64,000 nucleotides of DNA from Nomia melanderi (GCF_051020985.1 NC_135003.1:8425501-8489500), one strand, 5' to 3'. Numbered from the stretch's first letter, positions 1-11,267 are shown. Program-made: numbers and translations. Notes: generated by a model not told the origin, from the letters alone.

Positions 1-2159
1 GTTATTGGGTCAAGGCCAAGGTCTTCCCACCCACAACGCTGTCCGCCGCTCGTTTCAACGATTGCGGTCGGGAGAATGAATTCGCGGCTGGCTGGGTTTT
101 TCTTTAACCTTCCTCCGCGGCGAGGAAAGCCCGCGTAATGGCTCGCTCGTAGGTTCCCGCGGTGCTGTGGGAAACGTACCTCCTTGATTTCATGTTTCTT
201 TTGTTGTACGGGGATGGGTTGCGTGAATTTTCGTCAACTAAAGAGTGTTAGGTTTTCCGAAAAATTAATTGAATGCTAGGTCTAGTTACGAGTACTTGAA
301 CATTTAGAAATAGTTGATTTGTAGTTTCTTTGGTGGTAGGTTCGTAACAAACGTACTTGTGGTGGAGAAACTTGTAAAGCTGTCTTTACTTTAAATTGAA
401 ATGATCATTTGCATAAAGACTAATCTACAATGTCTAGAATATTTATAAATCTTGCAAGCGAGGATAGACAAGGTAGAACAAAGGCAATAATTAGAACATT
501 GAAAGAAACGATGTGAGACAATAGTAAAGTATCCTAAACAATGTAAAGAAGAACAATCGAAGCAATTCGAATGTCCTATTCAGACCGAATCTTCTCACCA
601 GCATCTCAGTAAATGTGTTCCGGACTCTTTGCGAGCGTCACGACTGGATTCCACTGGATTGTAAATACGATTTATAATTGAATAGCCGTAATTCTCAATG
701 GAAACGAAAACTGGAACAGCCTCTCGGCAGAAATCCCGAACGCGCGAGAAAGAATGTCCCGTGGCTGGCGGCCCCTTCCACCCAAAATATTCCGGAACCG
801 AGAAAGAACAAATGGAATAGGATCCGACGATTACATCGAGTATACCGTTCCTCCGTCTCTTTCGCCGCTACCGGCCTGTAATAAATCCTACACGAAGTTC
901 CGCGTGTACTCCCGCTTAAATTTATGTTCGGTCGAACCTGGTCGATGTGTAATTATTAATCCCGGAAAGCATGAAGTTTCTGTAGCTTCTCCGGCTCTAT
1001 AATATAGACTCCCTTCCGTTATCGAATTAGCGTTCCACATTCCGTTCCTTCTTCATTCGGGTTGCATGGTAATGTATTCTTGATCGATTGAATTAACGTC
1101 CGATGCTTCCAGACTGGAGATAATTGCGGTTTCAGTGGTGCAATCTGCTACATGTTTCATAGTTACCTTAATCATTTCCACTGCAGCATCCTTGCAATGT
1201 TAGCTATTTTAAAAAGTTGTGCTCTCAAGATATAGAAACAATCTAAATTTAAAGAAGTATTTAGGTCTACCTGCAGATAAAATATCCATTTCATCTCCAT
1301 TCCGAATTTTTCAACATATTTATAGCACTCTCTTTTTACAATATCCTTCTTACGGGCTCAACACGACCGTAAAAACCAGTAGACGCAATTCGTCGATTGA
1401 TAATTCCTTCCCGTCTTGTACAACTGCGCTTCCCCCTTCGTCTTCCTCGCTTCATTCCACCAAACATCAAACTACAAACGTATCAATCCTATCATTCTCA
1501 TTCCGGAGATCCCTGTAACTCGATCCTCCAACAGCACCAACGCCAAAGCCCTCAAAATAGCGGCTCGATCCAACAAACAAATCAGATTGGTTCCAGCGGG
1601 ACGTAAATACGTGGGAAAGCTGTTCCGCAGAATCGATGCCGTGGTACCGTCGTTTCCCGCCGCGTGGATCTTATTCAACCGAGTGCCACGGTCGAGCGGC
1701 GGGGTCAGCGGCTAGAATGCCGACGTCGGGTTGGGGGTGACTGGTATCTATCTGGGACGGTTAACCCTCCGTCGAGGATCTTGGAAACTTTTCTGCCGGA
1801 GAGCTATCTCGGTGGCGCGGAGAAACCCGAAAGAGTCGATCGGGTTCTCCGACTTTTCAAGAGTTCCGTCGCGCGGCGTCCATTGAATTAGCGGCGAGAG
1901 GATAGGAGGGTTGGACGGGTTGCCGGAAGAATGGGGCGGACGAATTTAGGGATGGGATTCGAAGTTACTTCGTGCAGGCACGTAAGGTAATAACGCGAGC
2001 GTCGGCGACAGCAGTTTCGCCACGGTATTGTGGTGACGGGTAAGGTTGCCGGCGCGGGTATCGGTGCCGAACCTCGGCTAGGTTGTTTGCCATGATGGCG
2101 ATAGCGGTGTGACTGCGCGGAGCGTTCTCCTCGCAGAGCTCTCCCCATCTTTCTCTACC
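1..2159. other. Non-coding stretch, no gene seen
   Basis: This begins AT-rich and becomes GC-rich with many CpG after about 1690. The open frames here (up to about 99 codons) overlap on both strands and show no recognisable domain, so they read as chance. The GC-rich part from 1690 leads into the possible promoter and first-exon block that follows. I see no RNA gene or mobile element. Confidence 0.5.
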
Positions 2160-2655
2160 CTCGCCCTCTTTCTATTCCCGGTTCCGCGCTGAAACGCCGT
2201 GATATTGTAGCTCGTCGCGTCCTCCCGTCATTTTCTTCCTCTTTACACCCTTCGATCTGCCCCAACCCCTTCTTTTCTCTTTCAACCCGTCTCTTCTAGA
2301 CGCCTGTCCTGTCACCCGCTCCTCGCCCCCGCTGTTCACCACTCGAAGACCAGCCGGTAGAGCTTCCTCCCGCGTTTTCTCGCTCGCTCCCGCTTTTCGT
2401 TTTGCCGCGTGCGCTACCACTTTTGTTCGTGTCTGTCAGATTATTGCGGTCACGGAAACACAAGGGTAGGAAGCACTGCTCTGTCTTCGGGCGTCTACGT
2501 TTCAACGTAGCCTTTCGCCGTTTCACTTGTTCCGACGCGTACCGTGACTTCGGGACTAATCCACGCAACGTTCGGCTGTCGATAGGTTCAGGCGTTGATG
2601 GCCGCACTGTGGTATCCAATTATTTCCCCTTTTTGAAATTGTCCCGTGTCTTCTG
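2160..2655 (+). promoter_or_regulatory. Candidate promoter and 5' untranslated first exon
   Basis: A GC-rich block, strongly pyrimidine-biased on the plus strand from about 2160 to 2410, is followed by a CpG-rich segment that stops abruptly at a good 5' splice site: the exon would end at 2655 and the intron would begin GTGAGT at 2656. Composition turns AT-rich directly after the donor, as expected at an exon-to-intron boundary. A TCAGA motif at 2437-2441 could be an arthropod-type initiator, but I see no TATA box and no convincing downstream promoter element. An open frame at 2402-2659 runs across the donor, has no recognisable domain and is probably incidental. The idea that this is exon 1 of the long plus-strand transcript suggested by the downstream splice signals is inference. 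It could also be GC-rich non-coding DNA with a chance donor. Confidence 0.3.
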
Positions 2656-2871
2656 GTGAGTCTTAGGTTGGCAATGCTGGAGTTGGGATTTCAAGTTGAT
2701 GAACTTGTGTTGTTTATATTGTTGGCCAAATGCGAGGTGTGTAAATAGTAAAGAGGAAAATGTTGCGCAAATTTGTTGCGCTTAATGGATAATAGGACTA
2801 TATCAAATATTTATATTTCCTTTACCTTTCAATGTTATGAAGGATTAAGAGTGCTTTACGTACGTGTTTTA

Positions 2872-2967
2872 ATAATGTTGTGTTTGCTGTTGTTTCAGGT
2901 GAGTGCCCTGTCAGATAGAGATTCGTCGTGAAGTAGGTTCAGCGTGGACAGTTGAGGATCAGTAAGT
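2872..2967 (+). promoter_or_regulatory. Recursive-splicing site with 63-nt cryptic exon
   Basis: A T-rich tract ends in TTTCAG at 2893-2898 and is followed immediately by GTGAGT at 2899-2904, so a 3' splice site and a 5' splice site abut with no exon between them. A second strong donor, GTAAGT, begins at 2962, which would define a 63-nt exon at 2899-2961. In Drosophila, ratchet points of this form let long introns be removed in steps, and a downstream donor helps the site to be recognised by exon definition. The alternative is an ordinary 63-nt non-coding exon spliced to the candidate exon ending at 2655. Only the motif is seen; its use is inferred. Confidence 0.4.
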
Positions 2968-3681
2968 GATGTTATAACGTTCATTTTCATTTTGCCCGAT
3001 TATTTTACAACGCGAGCCGTAATCTGATCTTGGCGTTGATTAATTGTCAATAAACAGTGACGCGAACTTTCGGTATTCTGTTTTGAGATACCCTTTACGG
3101 CGCGGAAATATATTGTCAGGATTAACGATTATGCAGATGCATTTATTGCAGACGGAACCAATCAAAGCGCAGTAAAATAACAATTTCACCGAAGATTAAC
3201 ACGGAGTACACTCTCTCTTTCAGCCAATAAAACTTTTCATTGAGATAATGAGACTGTTTGGAATACCAGCTTGTAAACATTAGTCTGACAAGCCGCCATT
3301 ACTCCTTCAAATTACTCGCGTAAAATGCGAATTAGCATAATCACTCGTAGTCCTACTGTATCTTATTTAAATCCTTAATCTCTTACCTTAATGTTCATTC
3401 ATGATTGGACCGTCTATCTTAATGCATTTACAGCATATGAGTCTTAAAAAAATGCGTAAAATAGGAAGCTTATTTTAACTTAATACAGTTTTATTTTAAT
3501 GTAGATACAAACAGTCATTCCAGAAATCCCCTAACATTTTCTTACAAAAATAAAAGAAAATTACAATATTATCGTAGCCAATTAGCCTACCATGATCCTT
3601 CACAGGTTGCTGCGAGGAGACTCTGGGAGGTGGATGGACGTTCAATTCCATCGACCTCCGTTTCTAATTCTAAATCTTATT
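2968..3681. other. AT-rich non-coding stretch
   Basis: This is AT-rich sequence with no open frame of note, no inverted repeat that I can delimit and no RNA signature. It would be intronic if the flanking splice signals are real. Confidence 0.5.
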
Positions 3682-3685
3682 TTAA

Positions 3686-4553
3686 CCCTTTGCACTCCGA
3701 ACCATTCTGGACGTTGGCTACCAGCTACTCAGCGCGCCTTTGCGGCAGAAACGTGCATTTACGAACCCGCATATTATTTAGTGTAGTTTTGGAACCAAGT
3801 ACGTATTATAATGATATTGGACTTGTATGAATTGGTTGACATCAAGGAATGTATATTTGCAAAAAGATCAATATTTTATTTTTTATAATTTTGTACAGTG
3901 TGATAAACCGTTCTTTCGTATCACTTTCATCGCTATCGCTATCTATGCGATCTCTTCGTCGCCTTGTTGGTTGAACGATATCACTATCACTGCTATCGTT
4001 TCCTTCTACATTTAGTCTTTCTAACATATCTGCATAAACGTCTATCTCCAGCTCATCTTCACTACTACTTATGTCATGAGACTCATTCGTGTTTGAACGT
4101 TTTGCCATTGTTCTAATAAAAAAAAAAAATGAATAAATACATGGATGGAAAGCTTCTAATTGTTATTACTAACTCACAAAATAATATTTACCAAAAGAAC
4201 TTGTACCAAAAGAACTTATTTACAAAGAGAAGAATCACTTTTCCGATTTTCTCACTCGTTAGATCTATCTATACCGCTCGACGCTTCAAACCAGACTGAG
4301 CTCAGCTTTGAAAATCTTTTCCCCCAGTTTTAAGTTTGTTTATTTATATTTATAAATATAAATATTCTACAAACTCTCCTTATCGCCCTTTTCAAGTGGC
4401 GCCGAGAAGTGCTCGGACCGTCGTGCACACGCTTCTCACGTTCTCTTCTGACACAAAACCCGCTGACATTTTTTTATATATCTCAGTAATTTTACTATAT
4501 TTTGATTTGATTTCTTGTGCCATTTCAAGAGAAAACTTCAGGGAAACAAAAGA
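3686..4553 (-). mobile_element. Derelict piggyBac-type transposon
   Basis: The left boundary is a TTAA at 3682-3685 followed by CCCTTTGCACTCCGA, a terminus typical of insect piggyBac-like elements. A second TTAA at 4554-4557 is preceded by a related but decayed inverted terminus: about 14 of 20 positions agree when the TTAA is included. On the minus strand the element contains a reading frame opening at 4108 whose product resembles the acidic N-terminus of piggyBac-family transposases. The span is only 868 bp, far too short for a full transposase, so most of the coding region, including the catalytic DDD core, is missing. The right boundary is less certain than the left. The left terminus resembles those of the MITE at 45257-45487, so this may be a relative of the family that mobilised the short elements. 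Confidence 0.55.
3842..4108 (-). pseudogene. piggyBac transposase N-terminal fragment
   Basis: An 88-codon minus-strand frame begins MAKRSNTNE. Residues about 9-66 are rich in Ser, Asp and Glu (SSSEDELEID; DSDSDESDTKE), with a short basic run TRRRRDR near residue 48. Poorly conserved acidic N-termini of this kind are common in piggyBac-family transposases, ahead of the DDD catalytic core and the C-terminal zinc-binding domain. Here the core and zinc-binding region are absent. After about residue 67 the reading becomes low-complexity (Ile, Lys, Leu) and probably runs into unrelated or deleted sequence. The assignment rests on composition plus its position inside a TTAA-bounded element with piggyBac-like ends. 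No catalytic motif can be checked, so it is non-functional as a transposase. It could conceivably be a domesticated fragment, but nothing supports that. Confidence 0.45.
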
Positions 4554-4575
4554 TTAATGTAGCATAGTTAGTAAA

Positions 4576-4670
4576 TGAAATGATGTATCCCACGGCGGAC
4601 GATCGATGTCTTCTTTTTTGAGATTGAAATGATGTAGTATCCCACGGCGGATGATCGACGTCTCCTTTCG
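4576..4670. repeat. Two-copy tandem repeat, about 50-bp period
   Basis: A unit beginning TGAAATGATGTA and containing TCCCACGGCGGA, GATCGA and GTCT occurs at 4576-4616 and again at 4625-4670. The second copy has a 3-bp insertion and a few substitutions. It lies just outside the piggyBac-type derelict and directly upstream of the palindromic modules at 4681-5006, so the whole block appears to have grown by local duplication. Confidence 0.7.
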
Positions 4671-4680
4671 TACTCTTAAT

Positions 4681-5006
4681 TCTAACTTAGTTTCGTCTTA
4701 TCACATTACTGGTATTATACAATCATGGCAGTAAAGGTAGTAAATCAAGGAAGAAGTCCTTGATTCAAACATGTGGCGAATCAGAGAAGTCTCTGATTCA
4801 ACAAGAGCAAAATTGGGGATACAATCTTAAGTCTAACATAGTTTCGCCTTATAAAACTACACATTGGTCGCGGATATGCCAATCAATTATCGGACTAAGA
4901 AGCAAAGGGAGAGCGAATCAAGAAAGAAGTCCTTGATTCGACAATTGAAGAAATCAGAGAAGAAGTCTCTGATTTAAAAAGGAGGGTGACGCGGAGCAAA
5001 CCGTGA
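4681..5006 (+). repeat. Duplicated module with four related palindromes
   Basis: Two copies of a module start with CTAACTTAGTTTCG (4682) and CTAACATAGTTTCG (4833). Each carries two hairpins. Copy A has stems at 4743-4750/4758-4765 and 4778-4787/4790-4799. Copy B has stems at 4914-4922/4932-4940 and 4951-4960/4966-4975. The hairpins share the core AATCA...AAGT...TGATT. The plus strand also reads as a decayed coiled-coil-like peptide in both copies: IKEEVLDS...IREVSDS at 4744-4827, and IKKEVLDS...IREEVSDL within the 35-codon open stretch 4899-5003, which ends at TGA 5004-5006. I cannot tell whether this is a fragment of a retroelement gag-like or other coiled-coil protein, or non-coding palindromic DNA. 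No upstream start codon leads into either frame. Confidence 0.7.
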
Positions 5007-6288
5007 TTAGACCAGTCAGACCACAGTCCCGAGTTACGATATTTTCATCTACAGAACAGCGGACGGCCACATGCTCTTCGTACGCTCCCGTTTACTTCCC
5101 CACGCCCGGTCCTGCAGTCCACCCTCAGGACTAGGGGCGAATTACCGAGAAGTAGAATCCACCCGCCCCACGGTGCGACCATCTTGATCTTTCGAATCGG
5201 AACATCGAGGTACACGAACTGCAGAACTGACTGCCCTCACACGGCCCGATGCACTTGCATACACGGCTAAGTGAACCGGAGTAAATGGAGAAACAGGCGA
5301 AATCAGTAAATGAAGCTAAAGAATAACTACTTGGCATATGTTATACAATTTTGCAGCCATTAGTCTGGCACCACCCTCGATAGGAGTTACTCTATCACCG
5401 ATGGTACAAGTTTCCAGGTCCACCACGAGGAGGTTGCTGCGGGGGACCCACTTATACTTTATAATTTAACCCCTTGCCGTTTAATTTAAATGAAAACCCT
5501 CAGACAACACTTTAGTCGAAGTAAGTTTCTCATCCGAACTCTGTCAGTACTTTATCTGAACTGTCCGCGGCTGCCACGGTTTCCACCCTATATGGAAACT
5601 TCTCCTTCCCAAGGAGGTGCTCGATTGCCTTTTCACCGACTGGTGGATGTTCCGAAAAGAGCCTTCCACCAATCAGGTAATTTTACAACTACCCGCCTAC
5701 TCTTTGCGCCCTGAGCGCGTTTGTTGGGAACAGGGGTAATTGTTAAAAATGCTTTTCCTAAATTACGGGTCATGATCGAGCTGCTGCCCTCTCAATAATA
5801 CAAAATTTCTGGTGTTCTTTTGCGCTATTGAAACTGTCGTGGGAAAGCTACGTGGACCTATCTGTCCGCTAAATGTCTAAAAACGTTGAGAACACTTTCT
5901 TAAAAACAGCGTCTTACATTGCGCACACCATAAATCTCGCTGAACTCTCGTACGCCGAAACTTTCCCTTCCAGCATTTTGTTTGTCGCTACAACGTTAAA
6001 CGCAACGTACAAGAGAATCCTATCCTATCTGAAAAATACATAAACAAGAAATATTACTACTTTCGGGTGTGCAAAACATATTCGAGATCACTGTACTCAC
6101 AAAATCAAAAACTATTAAAATGGTACCATCGGTCACCGGTGTCATTGCAGACCTTTTGCGGCCGAGTCCCTTTGCCCCTCTACACTTTCGAGCCATCGGT
6201 CGGCTTGGCCACGTCAGTAACGCACTATACAGGGCTCTTCTTTCGAAGTACAAAGCATAACTAGATACCAGACGAATTCTATTCTTAA
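5007..6288. other. Non-coding stretch, possible old repeat sequence
   Basis: Mixed composition with short chance open frames only. A TTAA followed by CCCCTTGCC at 5470 resembles a piggyBac-type terminus, but I found no convincing partner. The stretch may include the rest of whatever element contributed the palindromic modules upstream, but I see no reverse transcriptase, integrase or transposase motif. Confidence 0.4.
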
Positions 6289-6540
6289 TTTCTTAGCTAC
6301 GGCGGAACTAACCGCGGTGCTATACCTCTGTACGGTAAGGTTTAACGTGGTCTGCACATCATACATGTAATATTACCCCGATTTGGCTGATGGAATTTTT
6401 CACTGTGCAGTTATGTTACATTAGATTACAGTGTGTACAATTATCCGTAACAGAGAAAGAATTGTGCCGCTATGGTGGCGTACCGTTCAAAAAGATGATA
6501 CACACGGAAGTCACTATAGTGGCGTACAGTAGCTAAAAGG
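6289..6540. mobile_element. TTAA-flanked MITE (252 bp)
   Basis: TTAA at 6285-6288 and 6541-6544 flank a 252-bp segment. Its termini are inverted: left TTTCTTAGCTAC, right (reverse complement) CCTTTTAGCTAC, 9 of 12 identical. The right subterminal region holds a direct repeat of TGGCGTAC at 6476-6483 and again near 6530. The TTAA target and the size fit a non-autonomous piggyBac-type element. It has no coding capacity. Confidence 0.55.
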
Positions 6541-6544
6541 TTAA

Positions 6545-9366
6545 TGAACGTACAATAAATATATTTTAGAATACAAGATTCAAATTTTATATAAATTATA
6601 ATAAAACAAATAAACCATAAGGTAATTGTAAACGTTAAAAACTTTACAAAGTACTCCACGGAAATTGGTATCTGCTCAAGCATCTTAATGGCGATTCTGT
6701 TCTTCGGCGAAAGAGTGATATTACGCACATTCCCCGTATCCGTTGCAGACAATAGTCTGCACGAACTTCCGCGAAAATCAGGATAGACTCGCGATTAAGA
6801 TACGCTCGCAGCCGGCGCGTGAAAGCGATGGGAACACACATGAAAGTCTACGCGCGTCTGTTATTACGTCAGGCGCGCAGCATTCGTAAGTGAAGCACGT
6901 GGGGGTCGTTACGCTGTTTCGCGGCATACAGTATTATTTCGCACGCACGTGTCACGCCCCCGTCGCGCGAGATTAACGGGACTCTCTTACGGCCTCGCGT
7001 TACGTTTACGCCCCTGTTCGCTATCGCATTGCTTTCGCATCGCTTTCTACGGGACGCTCGTCTTCTCGCGGACCTGTCGTCCATTGGATCGTTTATTTTC
7101 TATCCTTCTGTTGCGTTCATTTCATTGAAAAAGAATCTTCGTTGTAGTAAATACTTTTCGCATGTTCTGTTCTGTAAGACAATATTTTATGGGGGTAAAA
7201 TAATACGATGAAAACTTGGTTTAAATATTACTCTTTTAATCTGATGTTTCTGGATTGGAGGCTACGAAAGAATGCCCTGAGAAGGGCACTGCTTAGCCGA
7301 AGGACACCCTCTTGTCAACGTTGCTCTCGCTATTTATTGCGCTCCGAGACCCGGGGACGCTTTCCCTTAAAAAGGCACTAATTGACGAAACACAGACGAC
7401 TAGCGTTCGACTTTTCCTTCACTAAGTTTATCTTACAGTTGAAATTGACAATATATAAGGTGAATGAAAAATTAAGAAAATTCAAATTTATCCAGTCGCT
7501 CTATAACGTCCATGTACACAAAATTGTAATTTGATAGATCCTTGAATTCATATTGAGCTGCGTCTTTTATTCAATTGTAGATATTTCATAGAGAGATTAC
7601 AAGAAAGTTATTAAACTTTCCCATATTAATCATGCTCATTGAAAACACTATTATCAATACTTAACTAAACAACGTTACAAAGTGTTAAACAAAGCGAGTA
7701 CCATAGAGCACCTGCATCTCTTCAGAAAGTAACGCGCTTACACCTCGACCGACGCGTGCTCCCATTTTTTACACTCTCCACGATCGTGTCGGCGGCCTTC
7801 GATTTCGGATAACCGTTAGACCGCGTCCAGCAGCTGTCTCCTTTCATCGAGCGTCCTTCGATGGATAGATAGCGCAATTTTTCCCCTTTGTCCCCCCTGG
7901 CGTTCCGATAGGCGGCGGACAAACGAAAACTCGTGGCACGTGAGCGGAATACGCTCACGATTTTCATGTTAGGAATCACGTTTGTCTCGAGATATCGTTC
8001 CGTTCGACGGATATCCCTCCTCCGTCAGCGTCGCCGGCCACGCTCGCCGCGTGTACGGATGTATTCTCATTCATCGGCCGTTTCTCCGTTCCACGATCGT
8101 CCTTCGTGGACGATACGGATCGCGAGGTCTCGACCGCGGATACACGAGAACCAGCAGGACTGCTAAGATGACGACCGTTAAGGACGAGGACATTGAACCT
8201 CGCGGCCCGTGGACCTCCCCCTTTCGTGCTCGACCGAGGTTCTCATTCTTTTCTCTTTCCTAGACCGTAAAATGCTTGTTCAATCCGCTAGTCGAACGGC
8301 CGGGAAACGCGAAACACGACGAGCTTGATAAATTCAGCGTGTCGGCGCGATGAAGGTGGTCGTTGCGTTTTATTGCTACAATATTCTGAACCGTTCAAAT
8401 AGCTTTGTATAGTTTACTCTATACTTGAATCGGTGAAACTAGCAGCCGTAGTAAGTTTCTATTCCTCAATCTCTCGAAGACAGAAATACATTGACTTCCT
8501 TACAAACCGAACTCCCAATCCTACTCGCTGCTTTCTCTGAATCCGATTATTCATAACTGTATATTAAATGGAACACTGATATCTTCATTCGAAGCAATTC
8601 TCACAGATGTTTGAATATTTATGGCTCGCGTTGTGTCTTTAACAATGTGTCCCTTACTTCTCCCTCTTCTCCCTCATAGATACACGAAGAACGCCTAAAC
8701 ACGCGTCTACCGAAGCTCAATCGATGCTAAGTGTTATCGTAAAGTCCAAGACACGGAGTCTCGTGTACCATCCTGCGCATTTATTCTTTATCACTCGCTT
8801 CGTGTTACGTTGTTCTCGAAGAAGACCGTCGCGCGGTATACCGAATTACGCGATACGTTTCGCGTCACGTCCCCTATTCTCTCCTTGTAGAGATCGGCGA
8901 ATGATCTTGGCTCGTTTCGACGGTAACGCGATACGAATTACGGCGTCTCGAGCTGGGGTGAGAAAAAAATAGAGAACACGAAGAGGAGGAGGAGGAAGAG
9001 GAGGAATGAAACGAACATGGCAGAAAGAGAAAGAGGGGTAAGAAGGGTGTGAACGAAGCGAGAAGCTCTGGCCCCTGAGGCGCACGTATCGTGTTCGAGC
9101 GCACGCATATCCCGTCCGTGTCTCGTTATTGTGTCGCGTGAACCCTTCGTGACTGTGCCGTGCGAGATGGGGTTTCAGGCGCCCTGCGAGCCCGCCCGGG
9201 TTCCCTTTTCTCCTCCAGACCGGTTCTCGAGGGTCGTTTCTTCGTCTTCTTTGCGGCGCGTCCGCAAACTTGTCCCCTCGCGATCGATGCGCGACAGGTC
9301 TCCGTCACGTGCTTGAGCATGCGATGCACCACCACTCGACGACGGATGAATTTACGGCGAACCCCG
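6545..9366. other. Non-coding stretch with CpG-rich blocks
   Basis: GC-rich segments lie at about 6780-7080, 7730-8270 and 9040-9360, separated by AT-rich DNA. A purine-rich (AGG)n-like run occupies about 8978-9006. An ATG in acceptable context at 8168 opens a 32-codon frame that runs to a stop at 8261 with no recognisable motif. I support no gene here. Confidence 0.45.
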
Positions 9367-9370
9367 TTAA

Positions 9371-9413
9371 CACACTCGCTGCCGCTAGGGAAATGGTAGC
9401 GGCATGCTGTGTG
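9371..9413. repeat. Short foldback next to TTAA
   Basis: Directly after TTAA (9367-9370), an arm beginning CACACTCGCTGCCGCTA is followed within 10 bp by its imperfect inverse, TAGCGGCATGCTGTGTG (9397-9413). The start resembles the CAC-type termini of the MITEs in this window. It may be an element deleted down to its two ends. No right-hand TTAA remains. Confidence 0.4.
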
Positions 9414-11065
9414 CTATAGATTCCTACTCTGACAGGTTTAACTTCGGTTGAAATGAAAATTTCTCCTTCTTGCTCCTGGTTTTCGTGTAGGATCGAGGTA
9501 GCAGCGGTCGATCAAGGAGCACGTTTGAAGTCTGTGAAGTTCCGAGGATGATTGAGTTCAATCCTTTGAGTTCAATACTGAATTGATTGATTTATTTAGT
9601 TTCACTCATTTCTTTGTATTTTGATTATTTCCTGGCTAGATGTATGGAAACATCATCCAGACGATTGATATTTTTTAACTGGGGTAAGCGTAATTGTGCT
9701 GTCTGACGTTCGGAACTGAAATGAAAGAAGCGTCGTCGCGTTATTCATGTTTTGAATGGGTTTTTGTGAACGATATTTTTTCCGTGCGTTGGTATCACAA
9801 TGTCAATGTCAAACGACAAATTGACGACGCACGGCGTGCGGGACATGTTACTTCTTCGATACTGATGATGTTAAACCTTTACCCTCTCGGTTGCACCGTC
9901 CGATCGTGATGCAAACGGATCGGTTCGACGGTTTCTCGGTGAGTTTTCTGAGCGGCGGGGCGAAGAAGCTATCGGACCGGTCTTAATTGTCGCGCTGGGA
10001 TTAGAAGCTGTTACTCTGTTCCGGGACAGTGACTTATTTATTGGGAACCGCTCTGGGCGTCGTCAAATTGCTTTTCTTAGCGTCGCGCTCTGAAGACACA
10101 CTGCTCCGATCAACAGTTTGCAGTCACTTGTTGTCTTGCGGGCTCGGTGAAAAGAAGATTGCACGTTTGGATCTGTTCGTGTTTGAATTGGCGAGCGAGC
10201 CATCTTCGCGTGAGAGGGCTTAATAAAATGGCAGGAAGATATAACGCGGTCGGACGAAGCCGGCCTAAATGGGAGTCGTTATTAGACCGCACTCGTAATT
10301 GAAAATTTCGAACTTTCGGCGTTACTGCAGTCGTGTCTTGAGGATAATTTCAAAACGCTTAGTGGTAGCTTCAACTTATTTCCATAATCAATGGAGTACC
10401 TGGGACCTTATAAAAGGGAAAGATTTAATGGAGACCAGCGGAATTTTAATTCTCTTCTACGCTTATCAATTATTCTAAAAAACGAAGATAATCTGACGCA
10501 TGTATTCCGCAAGGGATTACCGTGCATGAATTTATCTAAGCTGGAATGAAAATTATAGCGCAGCGAGCAGTACAATAACTAGATCGACGGTGTTTAGAAT
10601 ATTTAATAAGGCGGTCTGGGGTTCAATTTTACCCCACAAAGTCAGCTACGAATCGATAGCCTTATCGCTATTGTCGCTGTGCCGGGGAAGAAGAAAAGGT
10701 TCCATTGACGGTCGTTTGAACGTCGTCAAAATTTCAAAGTTTATCGGGCCGTGAACATCAGCCTGAGCGGAGCGCGAAGACACGCTCCCCGCTTTGTCAT
10801 CGGCATCTAATTAATCTTGCTTCCCCGCTCGTGGCTCTCCAAGTTTCGGCTCTCTTTCCATCCGACGTCTAGTTTCGAGGTACTTGCAAAGTACTCGAGG
10901 GCTTCCCGAGACGCGGACACGGCCACGTCGACGGTGACGAGAGGACGGTTACGCGTCTATTCGACAGCATATTCCCTCCTTTCAGCGATGTCCACTTTCC
11001 ACGTCATTGTACCTTCAATTTTCTTCGAATTATTACAATTATAGGTTTCCATTCCATTTTGCATA
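9414..11065. other. Non-coding stretch, nothing recognised
   Basis: Mixed AT-rich and GC-moderate sequence. A GTGAGT donor-like motif occurs at 9939 after a short CpG-rich stretch, but there is no matching acceptor or open frame to make it an exon. No RNA gene or delimited repeat was found. Confidence 0.45.
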
Positions 11066-11263
11066 ACATTGATTATCGTATCATAACAAAGGCAAATGGT
11101 ACTAGAATCAGTTATTAATGATTTGGTATCATAGTCCTTAAGTTATACTATTGTTTAGCTACCTACGTAACTAAATATTTTGATACATCAGTTTTCTTCT
11201 TATAACAGTTTTCAGGTAATTTCGACGCTCCGATGATCATTGACCATCGTAGCGGTCAACGTG
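11066..11263. mobile_element. Degenerate MITE, sister of 20136-20373
   Basis: The interior aligns clearly with the element at 20136-20373. Both contain AAGGCAAATGGT, then a near-identical TTATTAATGATTTG, then TCTTCTTAT and GATGCTCCG-like words in the same order. The right end, ending GGTCAACGTG at 11263, matches the inverted CAC-type terminus (13 of 15 against the left terminus of the sister copy). The flanking TTAA has decayed to ATAA on the left and TTAT on the right. The left end is slightly eroded, so its boundary is approximate. Confidence 0.65.
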
Positions 11264-11267
11264 TTAT

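Noticed and set aside
4397..4416. TGGCGCCGAG motif resembling a retroviral-type tRNA primer-binding site
   Set aside because: It lies inside the TTAA-bounded piggyBac-type derelict. No long terminal repeats, reverse transcriptase or integrase motifs flank it, so an LTR element is not supported.
5466..5738. TTAA followed by CCCCTTGCC, with a possible inverse ending in AGGGG near 5738
   Set aside because: Only about five terminal bases agree and the right flank is TAAT, so this is too weak to call a MITE.
11200..11220. TTTTCAG/GTAATT junction at 11215/11216 as another ratchet site
   Set aside because: It is inside a degenerate MITE copy, the donor is weak, and no second donor follows closely.
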